From: Magnetococcales bacterium
GTDB taxonomy: Bacteria; Pseudomonadota; Magnetococcia; Magnetococcales; UBA8363
DNA length: 64,000 bases
Reading direction: 5' to 3'
Assembly: GCA_015232865.1 (NCBI GenBank)
Contig: JADFYU010000010.1
Span: 10,896 to 74,895, forward strand
Shown: one piece after another, positions 48,230 to 57,909 of the stretch
Layout: each line of letters starts with the position of its first letter
Position numbering within the stretch: the first letter of the stretch is position 1
Made by a program: the position numbers and the translations under genes
The notes under the pieces: generated by a model
The model's input: only the letters and a program-made list of their open reading frames with translations
What the model was told of the DNA's origin: nothing
Databases searched by the model: none

Positions 48230-49483
48230 TTAGGATTTTTTTTGAAAAACTGCCGCAAAGAAACCGTCGGTTTCGGTCACATCTGGACGTAGAGTAAGGA
48301 AAGGGCCGTCATGGGGCAACCCCTCAAGTTCATAGCCGATATGCAGAAGCTTGAAGCCGCCATTCTCCTTTTGAAAATCTGCAACAATATCTTGATTTTC
48401 CTCGTTTAGCAGAGAACAGGTTGCATAAACCAGACGCCCGCCTTTTTTGACCAATCGAGCGCCGGCCGACAACAAGGCGCCTTGACGCTGTTGATAGACG
48501 GTAACCTGGTCTGGAGTCAGCCGCCACTTAATCTCCGGGTTACGGCGCAAGGTGCCGCTGCCGGAACAGGGGGCATCGACCAAAACACCATCGGCTGACC
48601 CACTCCATCGTTTAAGTCTGGGGTCCCCTTCATGTCGAATCGGCAGGGATTGAATGGAGCGAACCCTGGCCCGTTGCTGTCGAGCCTTCAAGCGGCCCAA
48701 TCGACGGCTATCGTTGTCGGTGGCGATCACCTGTCCGGCATCGTTCATCAAATCAGCCAGGTGCAGACTTTTTCCGCCAGCCCCGGCACAAAGATCGATG
48801 ACCAGGTTGCCCGGTTGCGGCTTGAGCAGTTGCGAAATCAATTGACTTCCCTCGTCTTGAATCTCCAGCGCACCCGATTTAAAACACGCCAGCTCTTTTA
48901 GAAGATAACGACGATTCAATCGCAGACCATCCGGGGAATAGGGGGTTGGTGCGGAAGGAATACCGGCGGCAAGCAGCTGCTTCTGAGCCTGATCTCGACT
49001 GAGTAGGCGACGATTGACACGAAGATCCACCGATGGTTTTTCATTCAGGGCCAGAGCCAACCGCTCGGCCCCCTCCTCTCCCCATTGACGGACAAAACAG
49101 ACCCACATCCAATCCGGGAGAGAGAGGCGCTCAGCAAACGTGAAGTGACCGATATCAGCAAACCGAGCCTCCGCTTTGGTCTGATCCAAGCCGAGAAATT
49201 GCGCGGTTTGCAGCGGCGTCCAACCCAAACCCTCAGCCCAGGCCAGACCAGCCAACTCAGTCGGAGTCGGAGAATAGTCCGGCTGCACACTTTGAAAACA
49301 AACCTGCAACCGCCGTCTGTGACGCAAAACCGAATAGATGAGTTCGGAAACCAGTTTGCGCTCCCGCCCCCCCATGCGCTGCTGACGAAACCGGCTGTCA
49401 ATGAGTTGATCCGCTCCATGCTGAGCGGTAAAAATGTCTTGTAGGAGCTGACCCGATTGTTGGATTGCCGCCTCCGGCCTCAT
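48230..49483 (-). CDS. rsmB: 16S rRNA m5C967 methyltransferase
   Basis: A 417-residue protein with an N-terminal NusB-like RNA-binding domain (residues 1-130) and a C-terminal Rossmann methyltransferase. SAM site: [17 protein letters not shown]. The two catalytic cysteines are in [18 protein letters not shown] and [11 protein letters not shown]. The start overlaps the stop of the AI-2E transporter gene (TGATG). Confidence 0.94.
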   Translation of the reverse strand: MRPEAAIQQSGQLLQDIFTAQHGADQLIDSRFRQQRMGGRERKLVSELIYSVLRHRRRLQVCFQSVQPDYSPTPTELAGLAWAEGLGWTPLQTAQFLGLDQTKAEARFADIGHFTFAERLSLPDWMWVCFVRQWGEEGAERLALALNEKPSVDLRVNRRLLSRDQAQKQLLAAGIPSAPTPYSPDGLRLNRRYLLKELACFKSGALEIQDEGSQLISQLLKPQPGNLVIDLCAGAGGKSLHLADLMNDAGQVIATDNDSRRLGRLKARQQRARVRSIQSLPIRHEGDPRLKRWSGSADGVLVDAPCSGSGTLRRNPEIKWRLTPDQVTVYQQRQGALLSAGARLVKKGGRLVYATCSLLNEENQDIVADFQKENGGFKLLHIGYELEGLPHDGPFLTLRPDVTETDGFFAAVFQKKS

Positions 49484-50553
49484 CAGGCCGAAATCTCATC
49501 GGAGTTGTTGAAAAAAAGAACCGCCTCCAGAACGCTTTTGACCAAAACCCACAGCGGCACGGCAAAAAAGACACCGACAACCCCCCAAAGAGAGCCAAAA
49601 AAGAGTACGGAAAGCATAATGGTGGTCGGATGAACCTTGACGGTTTCACCCAAGATCAATGGGGCCAGGGCGTTGCCGTCGATCAACTGTAAAACCGCAT
49701 AAACAATCAGTGGATGCGTCGCCTCCAAGGTCAAACCCCACTGAAAAATGGCCAAGACCACCACCGGAACCGTCACGACAGCCAGACCCAGAAAGGGAAT
49801 CAGGACGGAGAGCCCCGTTAGAACACCCAACAAGAAGGCATATTTAAAGTCAATAAAGAGAAAACCCAGATAACTGGCCATGCCCAACAACAACATTTCC
49901 CAGAATTTACCCCGAATATAACCACCAACGGCGGTATCGACTTCGCTCATGACCCGGTTGATCAACCCCCGCTCCTGAGGCATGTAGCGAACAAACGATT
50001 GCAACAACAGCGTTTTATCTTTCATGAAAAAAAAGACCAAAAACGGCACCAGGAACAGATAGGCAATCACCGTAATCAAACCCGGCAAGCCGCCTTGAAC
50101 CAGAACCGTCGCCGCTTGGGCCGCATACTCCTGAGAGATTTCCACCAACCCCACCAGAATGGTCTCGGCAAAGTCGGCATCAACGAAGCCAGAAAGGGTG
50201 TTGCTCAACTGAAGCATTAAATTTTTAAAAGTCTCGGTTATTCGGGGAATCTCACTGGAGACCCGAGAAAGCTCTGCCACCAATGTCGGCAACAGTTTAA
50301 AAAGAAGCAGGTTTAAAACCAGCAAAAAAATACTGAAAACAATCAGAACCGCCAAAATACGCGGAAATTTGATCCGTTCCAGGAAACGAATCTGACCCTC
50401 CATCAGATAGGCGATGACGACCGCTGCAAAATAGGGAGACAGAGGCCCACCAAAAAATATGACCAAGCAGACGCCCAAGATCAAGACGACGATCAAGCCC
50501 CGAATTTGTGGATCGTGAAGTCGGCGTGAAACGCCTTTGAATAGTGAACTCAT
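49483..50553 (-). CDS. AI-2E family transporter (PerM-like)
   Basis: A 356-residue protein with about seven to eight hydrophobic segments and the family signature near the C-terminus (DGNALAPLILGETVKVHPTT, LFFGSLWGVVGVFFAVPLWV). Family members are reported as exporters of signals or ions; the substrate cannot be told here. It overlaps the L,D-transpeptidase stop upstream by ATGA and rsmB downstream. Confidence 0.9.
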   Translation of the reverse strand: MSSLFKGVSRRLHDPQIRGLIVVLILGVCLVIFFGGPLSPYFAAVVIAYLMEGQIRFLERIKFPRILAVLIVFSIFLLVLNLLLFKLLPTLVAELSRVSSEIPRITETFKNLMLQLSNTLSGFVDADFAETILVGLVEISQEYAAQAATVLVQGGLPGLITVIAYLFLVPFLVFFFMKDKTLLLQSFVRYMPQERGLINRVMSEVDTAVGGYIRGKFWEMLLLGMASYLGFLFIDFKYAFLLGVLTGLSVLIPFLGLAVVTVPVVVLAIFQWGLTLEATHPLIVYAVLQLIDGNALAPLILGETVKVHPTTIMLSVLFFGSLWGVVGVFFAVPLWVLVKSVLEAVLFFNNSDEISA

Positions 50554-51119
50554 AACTCTGGATTCTTCGCAATCATCAAAACCAACGTTCCTTCGCTAAC
50601 CCGCTCAAACAACGAAACAATATCCATATCGCTCATCCGAACACAGCCGGCTGAGACCGGTTGTCCCAACAAAGCGGTGTGCGGTGTCCCATGAATATAG
50701 ATATAACGGGATCGGCTATCCACCGCCCCCCCCTGATTGACCCCTGGCTCCAGACCATCCAGCCAAAGAATGCGGGTGGTGATAAAGTCGCCGTCTGGGG
50801 TCGATCCGGGCTTCAGCACTTCACCCGTCGGCTGCCGTCCGACAAAAACGGTCCCCAAAGGGGCATCCGCACCAATGCAATCGGAAATTCGATGCAGGCC
50901 GGTGGGGGTGCATCCGCTATCCTGCTGGTTGCCAAAGCCGGCCAATCCGGTCGAGATAGGCCAGACCGCTCCCCTCTGAGCCACCTGTCCGGTCAGCAGT
51001 TCCAAAAGCTGGTCTCTGCCCCAAACGACCAGAGCCGGTTTTATTCCATCCCAACCGGCAGCTAAGAGAGCTGATTTGGCTCGCTGGCGAATTTTGGGAT
51101 CCATCAATAAATAGCCCAT
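50550..51119 (-). CDS. L,D-transpeptidase (YkuD domain)
   Basis: The YkuD domain is clear: YIYIHGTPHTALLGQPVSAGCVRMSD with the catalytic Cys in SAGCVRM and its partner His. The start is uncertain: MGYLLMDPK at 51119 gives 189 residues, a TTG 57 bases upstream gives 208, and neither has a strong site. I see no convincing signal peptide, which is odd for an enzyme acting on periplasmic peptidoglycan; export by another route or a misjudged start is possible. It heads the run to rsmB and purH. Confidence 0.85.
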   Translation of the reverse strand: MGYLLMDPKIRQRAKSALLAAGWDGIKPALVVWGRDQLLELLTGQVAQRGAVWPISTGLAGFGNQQDSGCTPTGLHRISDCIGADAPLGTVFVGRQPTGEVLKPGSTPDGDFITTRILWLDGLEPGVNQGGAVDSRSRYIYIHGTPHTALLGQPVSAGCVRMSDMDIVSLFERVSEGTLVLMIAKNPEL

Positions 51120-51357
51120 TGTTTGGCATCCCGACTTCTGAACGTTATTCGTCCTTGAGAGTCGTGGAATAGACAACTTAAAGATTCTGATTATCTTTTG
51201 GCTCGCCTGCTAAAAAAGCCCGGCGCAATACGTCCAAGTTGTTTATTACGACTCCCGACGTGTACCGAACAAAACCATCCGTTCTCCTCTGGATCAGTTC
51301 AATCGAATCCGACCCGGATTTCGATAAACCCCAACCTTGAATCGGTACAACCGTAGT

Positions 51358-52053
51358 TTACTCGTCACTACCCATTATGCCCAACAATCTCAGCAAACTC
51401 AGGAAAAGATTAATGATATTGATATACATGGAGAGTGCTGCCACCGTCGGTGGTACCGCCCAGGGATGCTCCTTGAGTTGCTGAGTCTCCCACAAAATAA
51501 AACCGGAAAAAATAATGGCTCCCATGGCCGAAAGCCCGAATGAGAGCGCCGTCGATTGCATGAAATAGCTGAGAAGTCCGCCGACGATCAGAACGATAAC
51601 CCCCACCATCAACATGCCACCCATCCAGGAAAAATCCCTTTTGGTGGTCATGGCATAGAAGGTCAGACCAATAAAAATGCTGGCAGTAAGAAAAACCGCC
51701 TGTCCCACCACATGCGAAAGACCAGCCCCTACATAAAAGGCGATGATCGGCCCGATGGAAAGCCCGGAGATACCGGTCGCCAAAAACAGGGTGGCGGTAT
51801 TTTGAACCCGATAGGCCAGGAAAACCGCACCCAAAAACATGAACATCAGAATATAGGGATGTTCATGGGCAAAAGGCAGACTCATGCCAACCCACCCTGC
51901 GGCGACGGCCACCAGCAAACTGGCCGCCAACAGCGCGTAAACCTGTTTCAAATAAACCACACCCTGTGCATCCGCCTTGGTCGCGCTTGCGCTCCCGGCC
52001 CATGGGGATGGCGGTGTCTGATTTGAATTCATCCGTCCAAAGTCATTCATCAT
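51358..52053 (-). CDS. Bax inhibitor-1 family membrane protein
   Basis: A 231-residue protein with seven hydrophobic segments, the BI-1/YccA pattern (VYLKQVYALLAASLLVAVAA, NTATLFLATGISGLSIGPII, ALSMYINIINLFLSLLRLL). The family includes calcium-leak channels and FtsH-interacting YccA. The start is an ATG at 52053 behind AGAGGA. The neighbour on the other side is a divergent TetR-family gene. Confidence 0.92.
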   Translation of the reverse strand: MMNDFGRMNSNQTPPSPWAGSASATKADAQGVVYLKQVYALLAASLLVAVAAGWVGMSLPFAHEHPYILMFMFLGAVFLAYRVQNTATLFLATGISGLSIGPIIAFYVGAGLSHVVGQAVFLTASIFIGLTFYAMTTKRDFSWMGGMLMVGVIVLIVGGLLSYFMQSTALSFGLSAMGAIIFSGFILWETQQLKEHPWAVPPTVAALSMYINIINLFLSLLRLLGIMGSDE

Positions 52054-52360
52054 TGGTCCTCTATATCATCGCCTGAGAAATAATTATTTTGTAAACGAAA
52101 TGTCAACAACCCCCCCCCTTCACACAACATTTGAAAGGCCTATTGTAAACAAGATATTAAAAAAAATGCAAAATTAATACATTTCCATAGACATGATATC
52201 ATTGAATCTGTAAAAATATCACCCGTTGACGCTACATGTTCTATGAAAATACCCATTATTGGTATATCATGTATTCATGCTGATGCGCAAAATTCCTCTC
52301 GGCATCACAGCCAACTCCTACTACAAAGAGAATTTTCACATTCTAAATTCTGGTGGAAAA
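52054..52360. other. AT-rich divergent promoter region
   Basis: This 307-base gap between the Bax-inhibitor and TetR genes is much richer in A+T than its surroundings. It holds the perfect 10-bp palindrome ATGATATCAT (52193-52202) and a run of nine C near 52112. The palindrome is a possible operator for the adjacent TetR regulator; this is inference from position and symmetry. Confidence 0.4.
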
Positions 52361-52987
52361 ATGATCGTCTCCCAAGACCCGACGCCAAAAACCAAAGCCA
52401 ACAAAACAGACAGAAGGCGCAGACCGGGGAGAAAAGTTGAAATTCTCCAAGCCGTGATGGCACTGCTCGAAAAAGGCAATAATAATGTTACCACAGCGGC
52501 ACTGGCAAAGGAAGTGGGACTTTCAGAAGCAGCGCTGTACCGGCATTTTTCTGGAAAAGCCGCCATTTTTAAAGCGTTAACCGACTATATCGAGGATCAT
52601 CTACTCAAGCCAACAGACAAATTGATGGAGAGCGGTGATTCCGCTCTGGAACAACTCAAACGGCTTTTTAATTATCACCTCACTTTTTTTACCGATCATC
52701 CCGGACTCTGCCGACTGTTTCTGGTTGAGGAATTTGCATCCAAGAAGGAGACATCCCAGATGATTCGGGTAATCGGTCAATACACCAACCTGATCCAACA
52801 ACTTCTTAAACAGGGCCAGAAAGAGGGAACGATTGACGCCAACCAGGATGTCGTTGTCGCAGCCAACCTTTATGTCGGCATGATTCAGGCTGCCACCCTG
52901 CGTTTTGTCATGAGTGGATTCAAAAATACACCCGCCAACGATTTTGAAGGTTCCTGGTCGTTATTCATCCGGGCTGTCGAGAGCTGA
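52361..52987 (+). CDS. TetR-family regulator, SlmA-like
   Basis: A 208-residue protein starting MIVSQDPTPKTKANK at 52361, five bases after GGTGG; the frame extends upstream without support. The helix-turn-helix is TTAALAKEVGLSEAALYRHF, close to that of SlmA, the nucleoid occlusion factor. The C-terminal ligand/dimer domain follows (HPGLCRLFLVEEF, ANLYVGMIQAATLRFVMSG). It may regulate the divergent gene or act as a SlmA-type division inhibitor; sequence alone does not separate these. Confidence 0.8.
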   Translation: MIVSQDPTPKTKANKTDRRRRPGRKVEILQAVMALLEKGNNNVTTAALAKEVGLSEAALYRHFSGKAAIFKALTDYIEDHLLKPTDKLMESGDSALEQLKRLFNYHLTFFTDHPGLCRLFLVEEFASKKETSQMIRVIGQYTNLIQQLLKQGQKEGTIDANQDVVVAANLYVGMIQAATLRFVMSGFKNTPANDFEGSWSLFIRAVES

Positions 52988-53101
52988 CTCTCAACCTGTT
53001 TTGCCATCTCACTCCAAAATCCGCCTCGACCGGCTCCACAGAGGAATGCCACACCGTGACCAGTTCCACAGAAGAAACGCTACCGTTTACAAGCTCAACA
53101 C

Positions 53102-53135
53102 AAAAAGAGCCACCTCGACCAAGGTGGCTCTTTTT
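53102..53135. terminator. Bidirectional terminator between the TetR and atpF genes
   Basis: AAAAAGAGCCACCT at 53102-53115 pairs with AGGTGGCTCTTTTT at 53122-53135, a 14-bp perfect stem with a six-base loop, with T runs in both directions. It ends the TetR transcript from the left and the atpF transcript from the right. Just before it lies a degenerate direct repeat (GACCGGCTCCACAGAGGAA near 53030, GACCAGTTCCACAGAAGAA near 53058). Confidence 0.85.
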
Positions 53136-53162
53136 GTGTTGACGTAGACAAACTGAAAGCGT

Positions 53163-53723
53163 TTAGTGAAGATTCTTATGGGCTGAAATCTCCTGCATCG
53201 CCTCTTCAACCATGGCACTGGCCGCCGACTTGGTCACGCTCTTTGCAATCATTTTTTCCGTTGCCAGCATCACCAGATCAACAACCACTGACTGAATTTC
53301 AGTCATGGCTTTGGCTTTAGCTGTCTCAATCTCTTCGACAGCAGCATTTTTCTTCTCGCTCAACTCCACAGACAACTCCGCCAAAGCCTGTTCTCTTTGT
53401 CGGGCGGCGTCGGCACGAGCCTGTTCAATGCTTTCCGCTGCAATTTTACGGGCAGTTACCAGCTGGTTGTTCAACTCGGCCTGAGCCTTCTCTGCCATTT
53501 TGCGGGCCTGTTTGGCGTTATCCAGATCTTCCTCAATTCTCTTGGAACGTGCATCCAGCAGATCGTTGATCGCCGGAAGAACATGTTTTCTGAGCAAATA
53601 AAGAAGAATCAGAAACGAGACAATAGACCAGACAATCTGGTGTTCAAAAAATGAGGGCTCGAATTGGGGCATGCCAGCCGATTCCGCATGTCCCTCAGCC
53701 GCTGCGTGTGCAACGGATATCAT
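53163..53723 (-). CDS. atpF: ATP synthase b subunit
   Basis: A 186-residue b subunit starting MISVAHAAAEGHAESAG at 53723 with GAGG upstream; a longer frame overlaps atpE and lacks family sequence. One membrane helix (IVWSIVSFLILLYLLRK) and a long charged coiled coil rich in Ala/Glu/Lys. It is the peripheral stalk. Most alphaproteobacteria have b and b' genes here; only one is present in this operon, so the stalk may be a homodimer or b' lies elsewhere. Confidence 0.92.
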   Translation of the reverse strand: MISVAHAAAEGHAESAGMPQFEPSFFEHQIVWSIVSFLILLYLLRKHVLPAINDLLDARSKRIEEDLDNAKQARKMAEKAQAELNNQLVTARKIAAESIEQARADAARQREQALAELSVELSEKKNAAVEEIETAKAKAMTEIQSVVVDLVMLATEKMIAKSVTKSAASAMVEEAMQEISAHKNLH

Positions 53724-53727
53724 AGCC

Positions 53728-53955
53728 TCAACCTTTACCCATGATGATGAATACGACGACCAGACCGTACAGCGCAACCGCTTCAACGAAGGCCATACCA
53801 ATCCAAATGTATTTGGAAACTTGAGACTCAGCACCCGGCTGACGAGCAATAGCCTCGATGGCCTTGCCGAATAGAGTTCCCAGACCTATACCGGAACCGG
53901 CAAACCCGGCAGCGGCCAGTCCCATACCGATAAGAGCGGCGGCAGAGCTATCCAT
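53728..53955 (-). CDS. atpE: ATP synthase c subunit
   Basis: A 75-residue proteolipid starting MDSSAAALIGMGLAAAGFAG at 53955, with GGGAG upstream. Two membrane helices with the ARQP loop (R38-Q39-P40) and the ion-binding carboxylate E58 in MAFVEAVALYG. The residues around E58 fit proton rather than sodium transport. It is the rotor ring subunit. Confidence 0.97.
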   Translation of the reverse strand: MDSSAAALIGMGLAAAGFAGSGIGLGTLFGKAIEAIARQPGAESQVSKYIWIGMAFVEAVALYGLVVVFIIMGKG

Positions 53956-54030
53956 TGGTTTTGTTCTCCCAGAATCAATACTAATAAAAGTTAAAAAAAG
54001 CCACAATCCTAGTCTGTTATCCAAAAAACA

Positions 54031-54816
54031 TCAATGAAGGTGTATCGCATCATTAATATAGACACAGGTTAGAATTGTAAAGATGTAAGCCTGGATAAAT
54101 CCGATAAAGATCTCCACGCCCGTAAACACAACCGTAAATCCAAACGGTAGCCACGCCCCAAAAATCGGCAGGGTGACGACATAAAAAAACATGACAGCAA
54201 GCATGGTGTGGCCCGCTGTCATATTGGCAAACAGACGAACGCTCAGGGATACCGGTCGAGCCAAAAAAGAGATGATCTCAATGGGAACCATAAGCGGCAT
54301 CAGCACCACGGGTACGCCGGTTGGAACAAAAAATTTAAAATAGTGCACGCCGTGATTGTAAAATCCAAAAACAAGAGCAAATCCGACAATGATCGCCGCA
54401 AAGGTGCCCGTTACGATAATTTGTGAGGTAACCGTGAAAGAGCCGGGAATCAAGCCGGATAGATTGCAGAAAAGAATGAAGTAGAACAGAGAAAAAATGT
54501 AGGGAAAAAACTTTCTTCCGTGCTCTTTGCCGATGATGTCATCGACCATATCCAGAATAAAAAGGTATGCCAACTCAACCAGGTTCTGCATACGGCCCGG
54601 AATCTGCTTTCTTTTTTTCAGACCCTGGGTGAAAAAAAGAAAAGCCAGCCCCGCCGCAATCCACATCCAGACAACGGAGTTGGAAATGGACAGATCCAGA
54701 CCGAGAAAGGAGAAGTCCACGATTTTATGGACTTGAAAATGGTGTAACGGCTCCATTTTCGGTTCAGCGGCTGCTTGTGCCAATTCAGAGGCTAATGCGG
54801 AGGAAATCAGTGCCAT
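54031..54816 (-). CDS. atpB: ATP synthase a subunit
   Basis: A 261-residue a subunit with about six hydrophobic segments. The essential Arg is in SLSVRLFANMTAGHTM. The C-terminus (FIQAYIFTILTCVYINDAIH) is typical. It forms the proton half channels beside the c ring. It lies about 75 bases upstream of atpE, and atpI precedes it. Confidence 0.96.
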   Translation of the reverse strand: MALISSALASELAQAAAEPKMEPLHHFQVHKIVDFSFLGLDLSISNSVVWMWIAAGLAFLFFTQGLKKRKQIPGRMQNLVELAYLFILDMVDDIIGKEHGRKFFPYIFSLFYFILFCNLSGLIPGSFTVTSQIIVTGTFAAIIVGFALVFGFYNHGVHYFKFFVPTGVPVVLMPLMVPIEIISFLARPVSLSVRLFANMTAGHTMLAVMFFYVVTLPIFGAWLPFGFTVVFTGVEIFIGFIQAYIFTILTCVYINDAIHLH

Positions 54817-54928
54817 CGTTCTGACCGGTTCCTTGAGTTGTTTTAACTTAAGACAGTTGGTTCATTGCCCATTGGGCCAATCATAAAAAAATCTGCTTCG
54901 ACTGACAGAACTTCGATACTTCGTTCCC

Positions 54929-55255
54929 TCAACCGCGATCAGTATGAACTGGATTGACGATCCGGTAAACGTTTTTGAAGCCGGCCACCGAACCAAAAAC
55001 CAGAAACAGGATCAACAACCAAGGCCCAGTACCAAATTGACCATCCAGCCAGTACCCCACTCCGGTCCCGATCATGGTGGCGACGACCAACTCCGTCCCC
55101 ATCCGCATGGCCATTCCCAGTCCGGCATTTTGTTTTGCCTCATTTTGGTGCCCGGCTTTTCGTTGTCCCGTTGGCCTGACCCCTCCCCCAGACTCTCTAC
55201 GAACGGATTGTATTTGATCCGGCTCGTTTGGGAACTCCCCTGGGTTGGGTGTCAT
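54929..55255 (-). CDS. atpI: ATP synthase-associated protein AtpI
   Basis: A 108-residue AtpI/AtpZ-type protein with two membrane helices (GTELVVATMIGTGVGYWLDG and GPWLLILFLVFGSVAGFKNV). The start is an ATG at 55255 behind GGGGAAAA. AtpI helps assemble the c ring. It is the first gene of the F0 operon, 126 bases after ntrC. The N-terminal tail is charged and probably cytoplasmic. Confidence 0.88.
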   Translation of the reverse strand: MTPNPGEFPNEPDQIQSVRRESGGGVRPTGQRKAGHQNEAKQNAGLGMAMRMGTELVVATMIGTGVGYWLDGQFGTGPWLLILFLVFGSVAGFKNVYRIVNPVHTDRG

Positions 55256-55381
55256 CAATTCTTTTCCCCGCTCGGATATCCCGTCAATTCCTGGAAACCA
55301 AAGTACCTTATTTCAAACCCAAAGCTCTGTCAATACCTCTATTCAATTTACTCATACTTCCCAATGAAACTATGGGAGCGG

Positions 55382-56848
55382 CTAGAGATTCAGATCCTGG
55401 ATTTTTTTACGCAAGGTATTGCGATTAATGCCCAATATTCCAGCCGCTTTCACACGGTTGCCCCGGGTTTCCTGAAGAACTCGGGTGATGAGTGCCGACT
55501 CGACCCGATTAACCACCACATCATACATATTGGTCATTTCCCGACCATCCGGTGCCGCAAAATGGTGATCGACAACATGAATGACCGCATCTTCCAAGGA
55601 GGGGCCGGGAAACCGGGAGGCCTCTTGGCCGGCGCGGTTCAAGGAGTACTCTGGAGCCTGCAGAGCGCCTCCCTGCTCATCCATCGTCACCGATAGATCG
55701 ATATGCTCCGGCAGGATCAAATCGTTGGGCACCAACACCATCAGCCGTTGAACCAGATTTTCCAACTCCCGGACATTGCCCGGCCAGTGGTAGGACATCA
55801 TTTTGTCCAGCGCCGACTGGGAAAACTGTTTGGACGGTTTTTCTATTTTTTTCGAGATTTGAGCCAGGAAAAAATCAACCAGCAAGGGAATGTCTTCTCT
55901 TCTGGCGCGCAGGGAAGGAACCTGCAAGGGAACCACGTTGAGCCGATAGTAGAGATCTTCACGGAATCGTCCTTCAACGATGGCCGCCGGAAGATCTTGA
56001 TGGGTTGCGGCGATAATCCGCACGTTGGCCTCCAGATTTTCGTTTCCGCCCACCCGAGTGAAGGTTCCGTTCTGGATCACCCGCAACAATCGGGTCTGGG
56101 CATCCATGGGCATGTCCCCGATTTCATCCAAAAACAGGGTTCCGCCCTGGGCCCGCTCAAAATGGCCGGTCCGACGGGAAATGGCACCGGTAAAGGCCCC
56201 TTTTTCATGACCAAACAGCTCGCTCTCGATTAAATTTTTGGGAATCGCCGCCATGTTGATGGTGGTAATGGGACCGTTTCGCCGAGGGCTGTGGGCATGG
56301 ACGGCTCGCGCGACCAGCTCTTTTCCGGTGCCGGATTCTCCGTGAATCAGGACGGTCATTTCTGAATGGGAGAGGCGACCGATGGTTCGAAACAGCTCCT
56401 GCATGGCAAAAGAGGAGCCGATAAAACCACCAAACCGGTCGATATCGGTTCGACGAACCGGCTTTCCGCCCTGATTTTCCGGGGCCAGGGCGCGGCGGAC
56501 CAGGTCGACCATTTTAACGATGTCAAACGGTTTGGATAGATATTCGAAGGCACCCCGCTCAAAGGCTCGCACCGCGTTGCGCAAGGTGCTCTGAGCCGTA
56601 ATAACGATGACCGGCAGAGTCGGTCGGGAGGCATGGATGGTCTTCAGAAGGTCCAAACCGGAGCCGGAGGGCATGACGATATCGGTGATGACCAGATCCC
56701 CTTTCCCCTGGACCGACTGTGCCAACAGCTCTCGACCGTCGGCAAAAGAGTGGACCTTGAAGCCGGCTTTGGTCAAAGCCGTCTCCAGAACAAAGCGGAT
56801 GGCTCTATCGTCATCGGCAATCAATATGGTTTTAGGTTCACTGTTCAT
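55382..56848 (-). CDS. ntrC: Nitrogen regulation response regulator NtrC
   Basis: A 488-residue sigma54 activator. Receiver domain with phosphoacceptor D56 (LVITDIVMP). AAA+ domain with Walker A GESGTGKE at 170-177, the sigma54-contact GAFTGA at 217-222 and GTLFLDEIGDMP. The C-terminal Fis-type HTH is RVKAAGILGINRNTLRKKI. Activates nitrogen assimilation promoters. The ATG overlaps the ntrB stop. Confidence 0.96.
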   Translation of the reverse strand: MNSEPKTILIADDDRAIRFVLETALTKAGFKVHSFADGRELLAQSVQGKGDLVITDIVMPSGSGLDLLKTIHASRPTLPVIVITAQSTLRNAVRAFERGAFEYLSKPFDIVKMVDLVRRALAPENQGGKPVRRTDIDRFGGFIGSSFAMQELFRTIGRLSHSEMTVLIHGESGTGKELVARAVHAHSPRRNGPITTINMAAIPKNLIESELFGHEKGAFTGAISRRTGHFERAQGGTLFLDEIGDMPMDAQTRLLRVIQNGTFTRVGGNENLEANVRIIAATHQDLPAAIVEGRFREDLYYRLNVVPLQVPSLRARREDIPLLVDFFLAQISKKIEKPSKQFSQSALDKMMSYHWPGNVRELENLVQRLMVLVPNDLILPEHIDLSVTMDEQGGALQAPEYSLNRAGQEASRFPGPSLEDAVIHVVDHHFAAPDGREMTNMYDVVVNRVESALITRVLQETRGNRVKAAGILGINRNTLRKKIQDLNL

Positions 56849-57909
56849 AAGCTTGACACATGCAGGAACACCCGAAATACTGTTCGACCCGGATCACTCT
56901 CCACTTCGATCACCCCCCCATGTTCATTGACAATTTTTTGTGATATAGCCAACCCCAGGCCTGTTCCCTTGTGTTTGGAGGTGACAAACGGTAGAAAAAT
57001 ACGTTGGATCAAATCCTTGGAGATGCCCGGCCCGTCGTCCTGAATCTCAATGACCAGGCAACGTCTTCTGCGACCATTTTCAAACCGGACCCGCCCGGAC
57101 ATACGCGAACAGAGGATTACATTTCCCTTGGGTCCGGCGGCCTCCAGCGCATTTTGGATCAAATTCAAAAAGAGCTGGATGAGCTGATCCCGATCCCCGC
57201 GAATGGTGGGAAGTGACGGGTCGAAGTCTCGTTTGGGCAGCGGCAGGCTGTGTTCACAAACCTGGAGCACATGGTTCAAGACTTCATGGATATTGACCTC
57301 CTTCTCCTGGATGAGCGGGTCATCGGCCAGACCCAGCAGGCGGTCCAATAGACGACTGATCCGATCCACCTCCATTCGAATCAGGTCGGTACAAGCCACG
57401 GCGGATTCGCTCTCCACCTCCATCTCCAACAGCTGGGCCGCACCCCGAATACCGGCCAGCGGGTTTTTCACCTCATGGGCCACCGCCATGGCCATGTTCC
57501 CCAGAGAGTCCAGGGTCTCGTTGAGACGCTGATCCACCTCCAAGCGCTCCGCCGCCCCGACCTCTTCCAGTTGCAATATTGCCCCGTTGGGCTTTTGTTG
57601 CTCATCCAGCAAGGGAACCGCCGTCAACGAAACCGAAAGGGTTACCCCCGGTGCCGGAGAGATTTGGGCATCCCGCAAGCGGCAGGGCATTTTCAAGCTG
57701 TAGGAACGATCGATCAGATCCAATGCCACCGGATAGCCCGGCAGCAATTTATCCAACCGATCGCCGATGACGGTTCGACCCGATTTGCCGAATAGCCGCT
57801 CGGCAGCCATGTTCATGTTGCGGACAAAATTCTGCTCATCAACCACAATCAGAGCCAGATCAAGCAGATCCCACAAGACTTCCCGGGAAAAAAGCGACTG
57901 TTCACTCAT
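56845..57909 (-). CDS. ntrB: Nitrogen regulation histidine kinase NtrB
   Basis: A 354-residue soluble kinase. N-terminal PAS domain (about residues 10-115), phosphoacceptor H145 in AVAHEVKNPLAGIRGAAQLLE, then the HATPase domain (LIQNALEAAG, DDGPGIS, HKGTGLGLAISQKI). Phosphorylates NtrC under nitrogen limitation, with PII control known in the family. It starts immediately after the dusB stop with no gap, so the three genes form one operon. Confidence 0.95.
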   Translation of the reverse strand: MSEQSLFSREVLWDLLDLALIVVDEQNFVRNMNMAAERLFGKSGRTVIGDRLDKLLPGYPVALDLIDRSYSLKMPCRLRDAQISPAPGVTLSVSLTAVPLLDEQQKPNGAILQLEEVGAAERLEVDQRLNETLDSLGNMAMAVAHEVKNPLAGIRGAAQLLEMEVESESAVACTDLIRMEVDRISRLLDRLLGLADDPLIQEKEVNIHEVLNHVLQVCEHSLPLPKRDFDPSLPTIRGDRDQLIQLFLNLIQNALEAAGPKGNVILCSRMSGRVRFENGRRRRCLVIEIQDDGPGISKDLIQRIFLPFVTSKHKGTGLGLAISQKIVNEHGGVIEVESDPGRTVFRVFLHVSSL

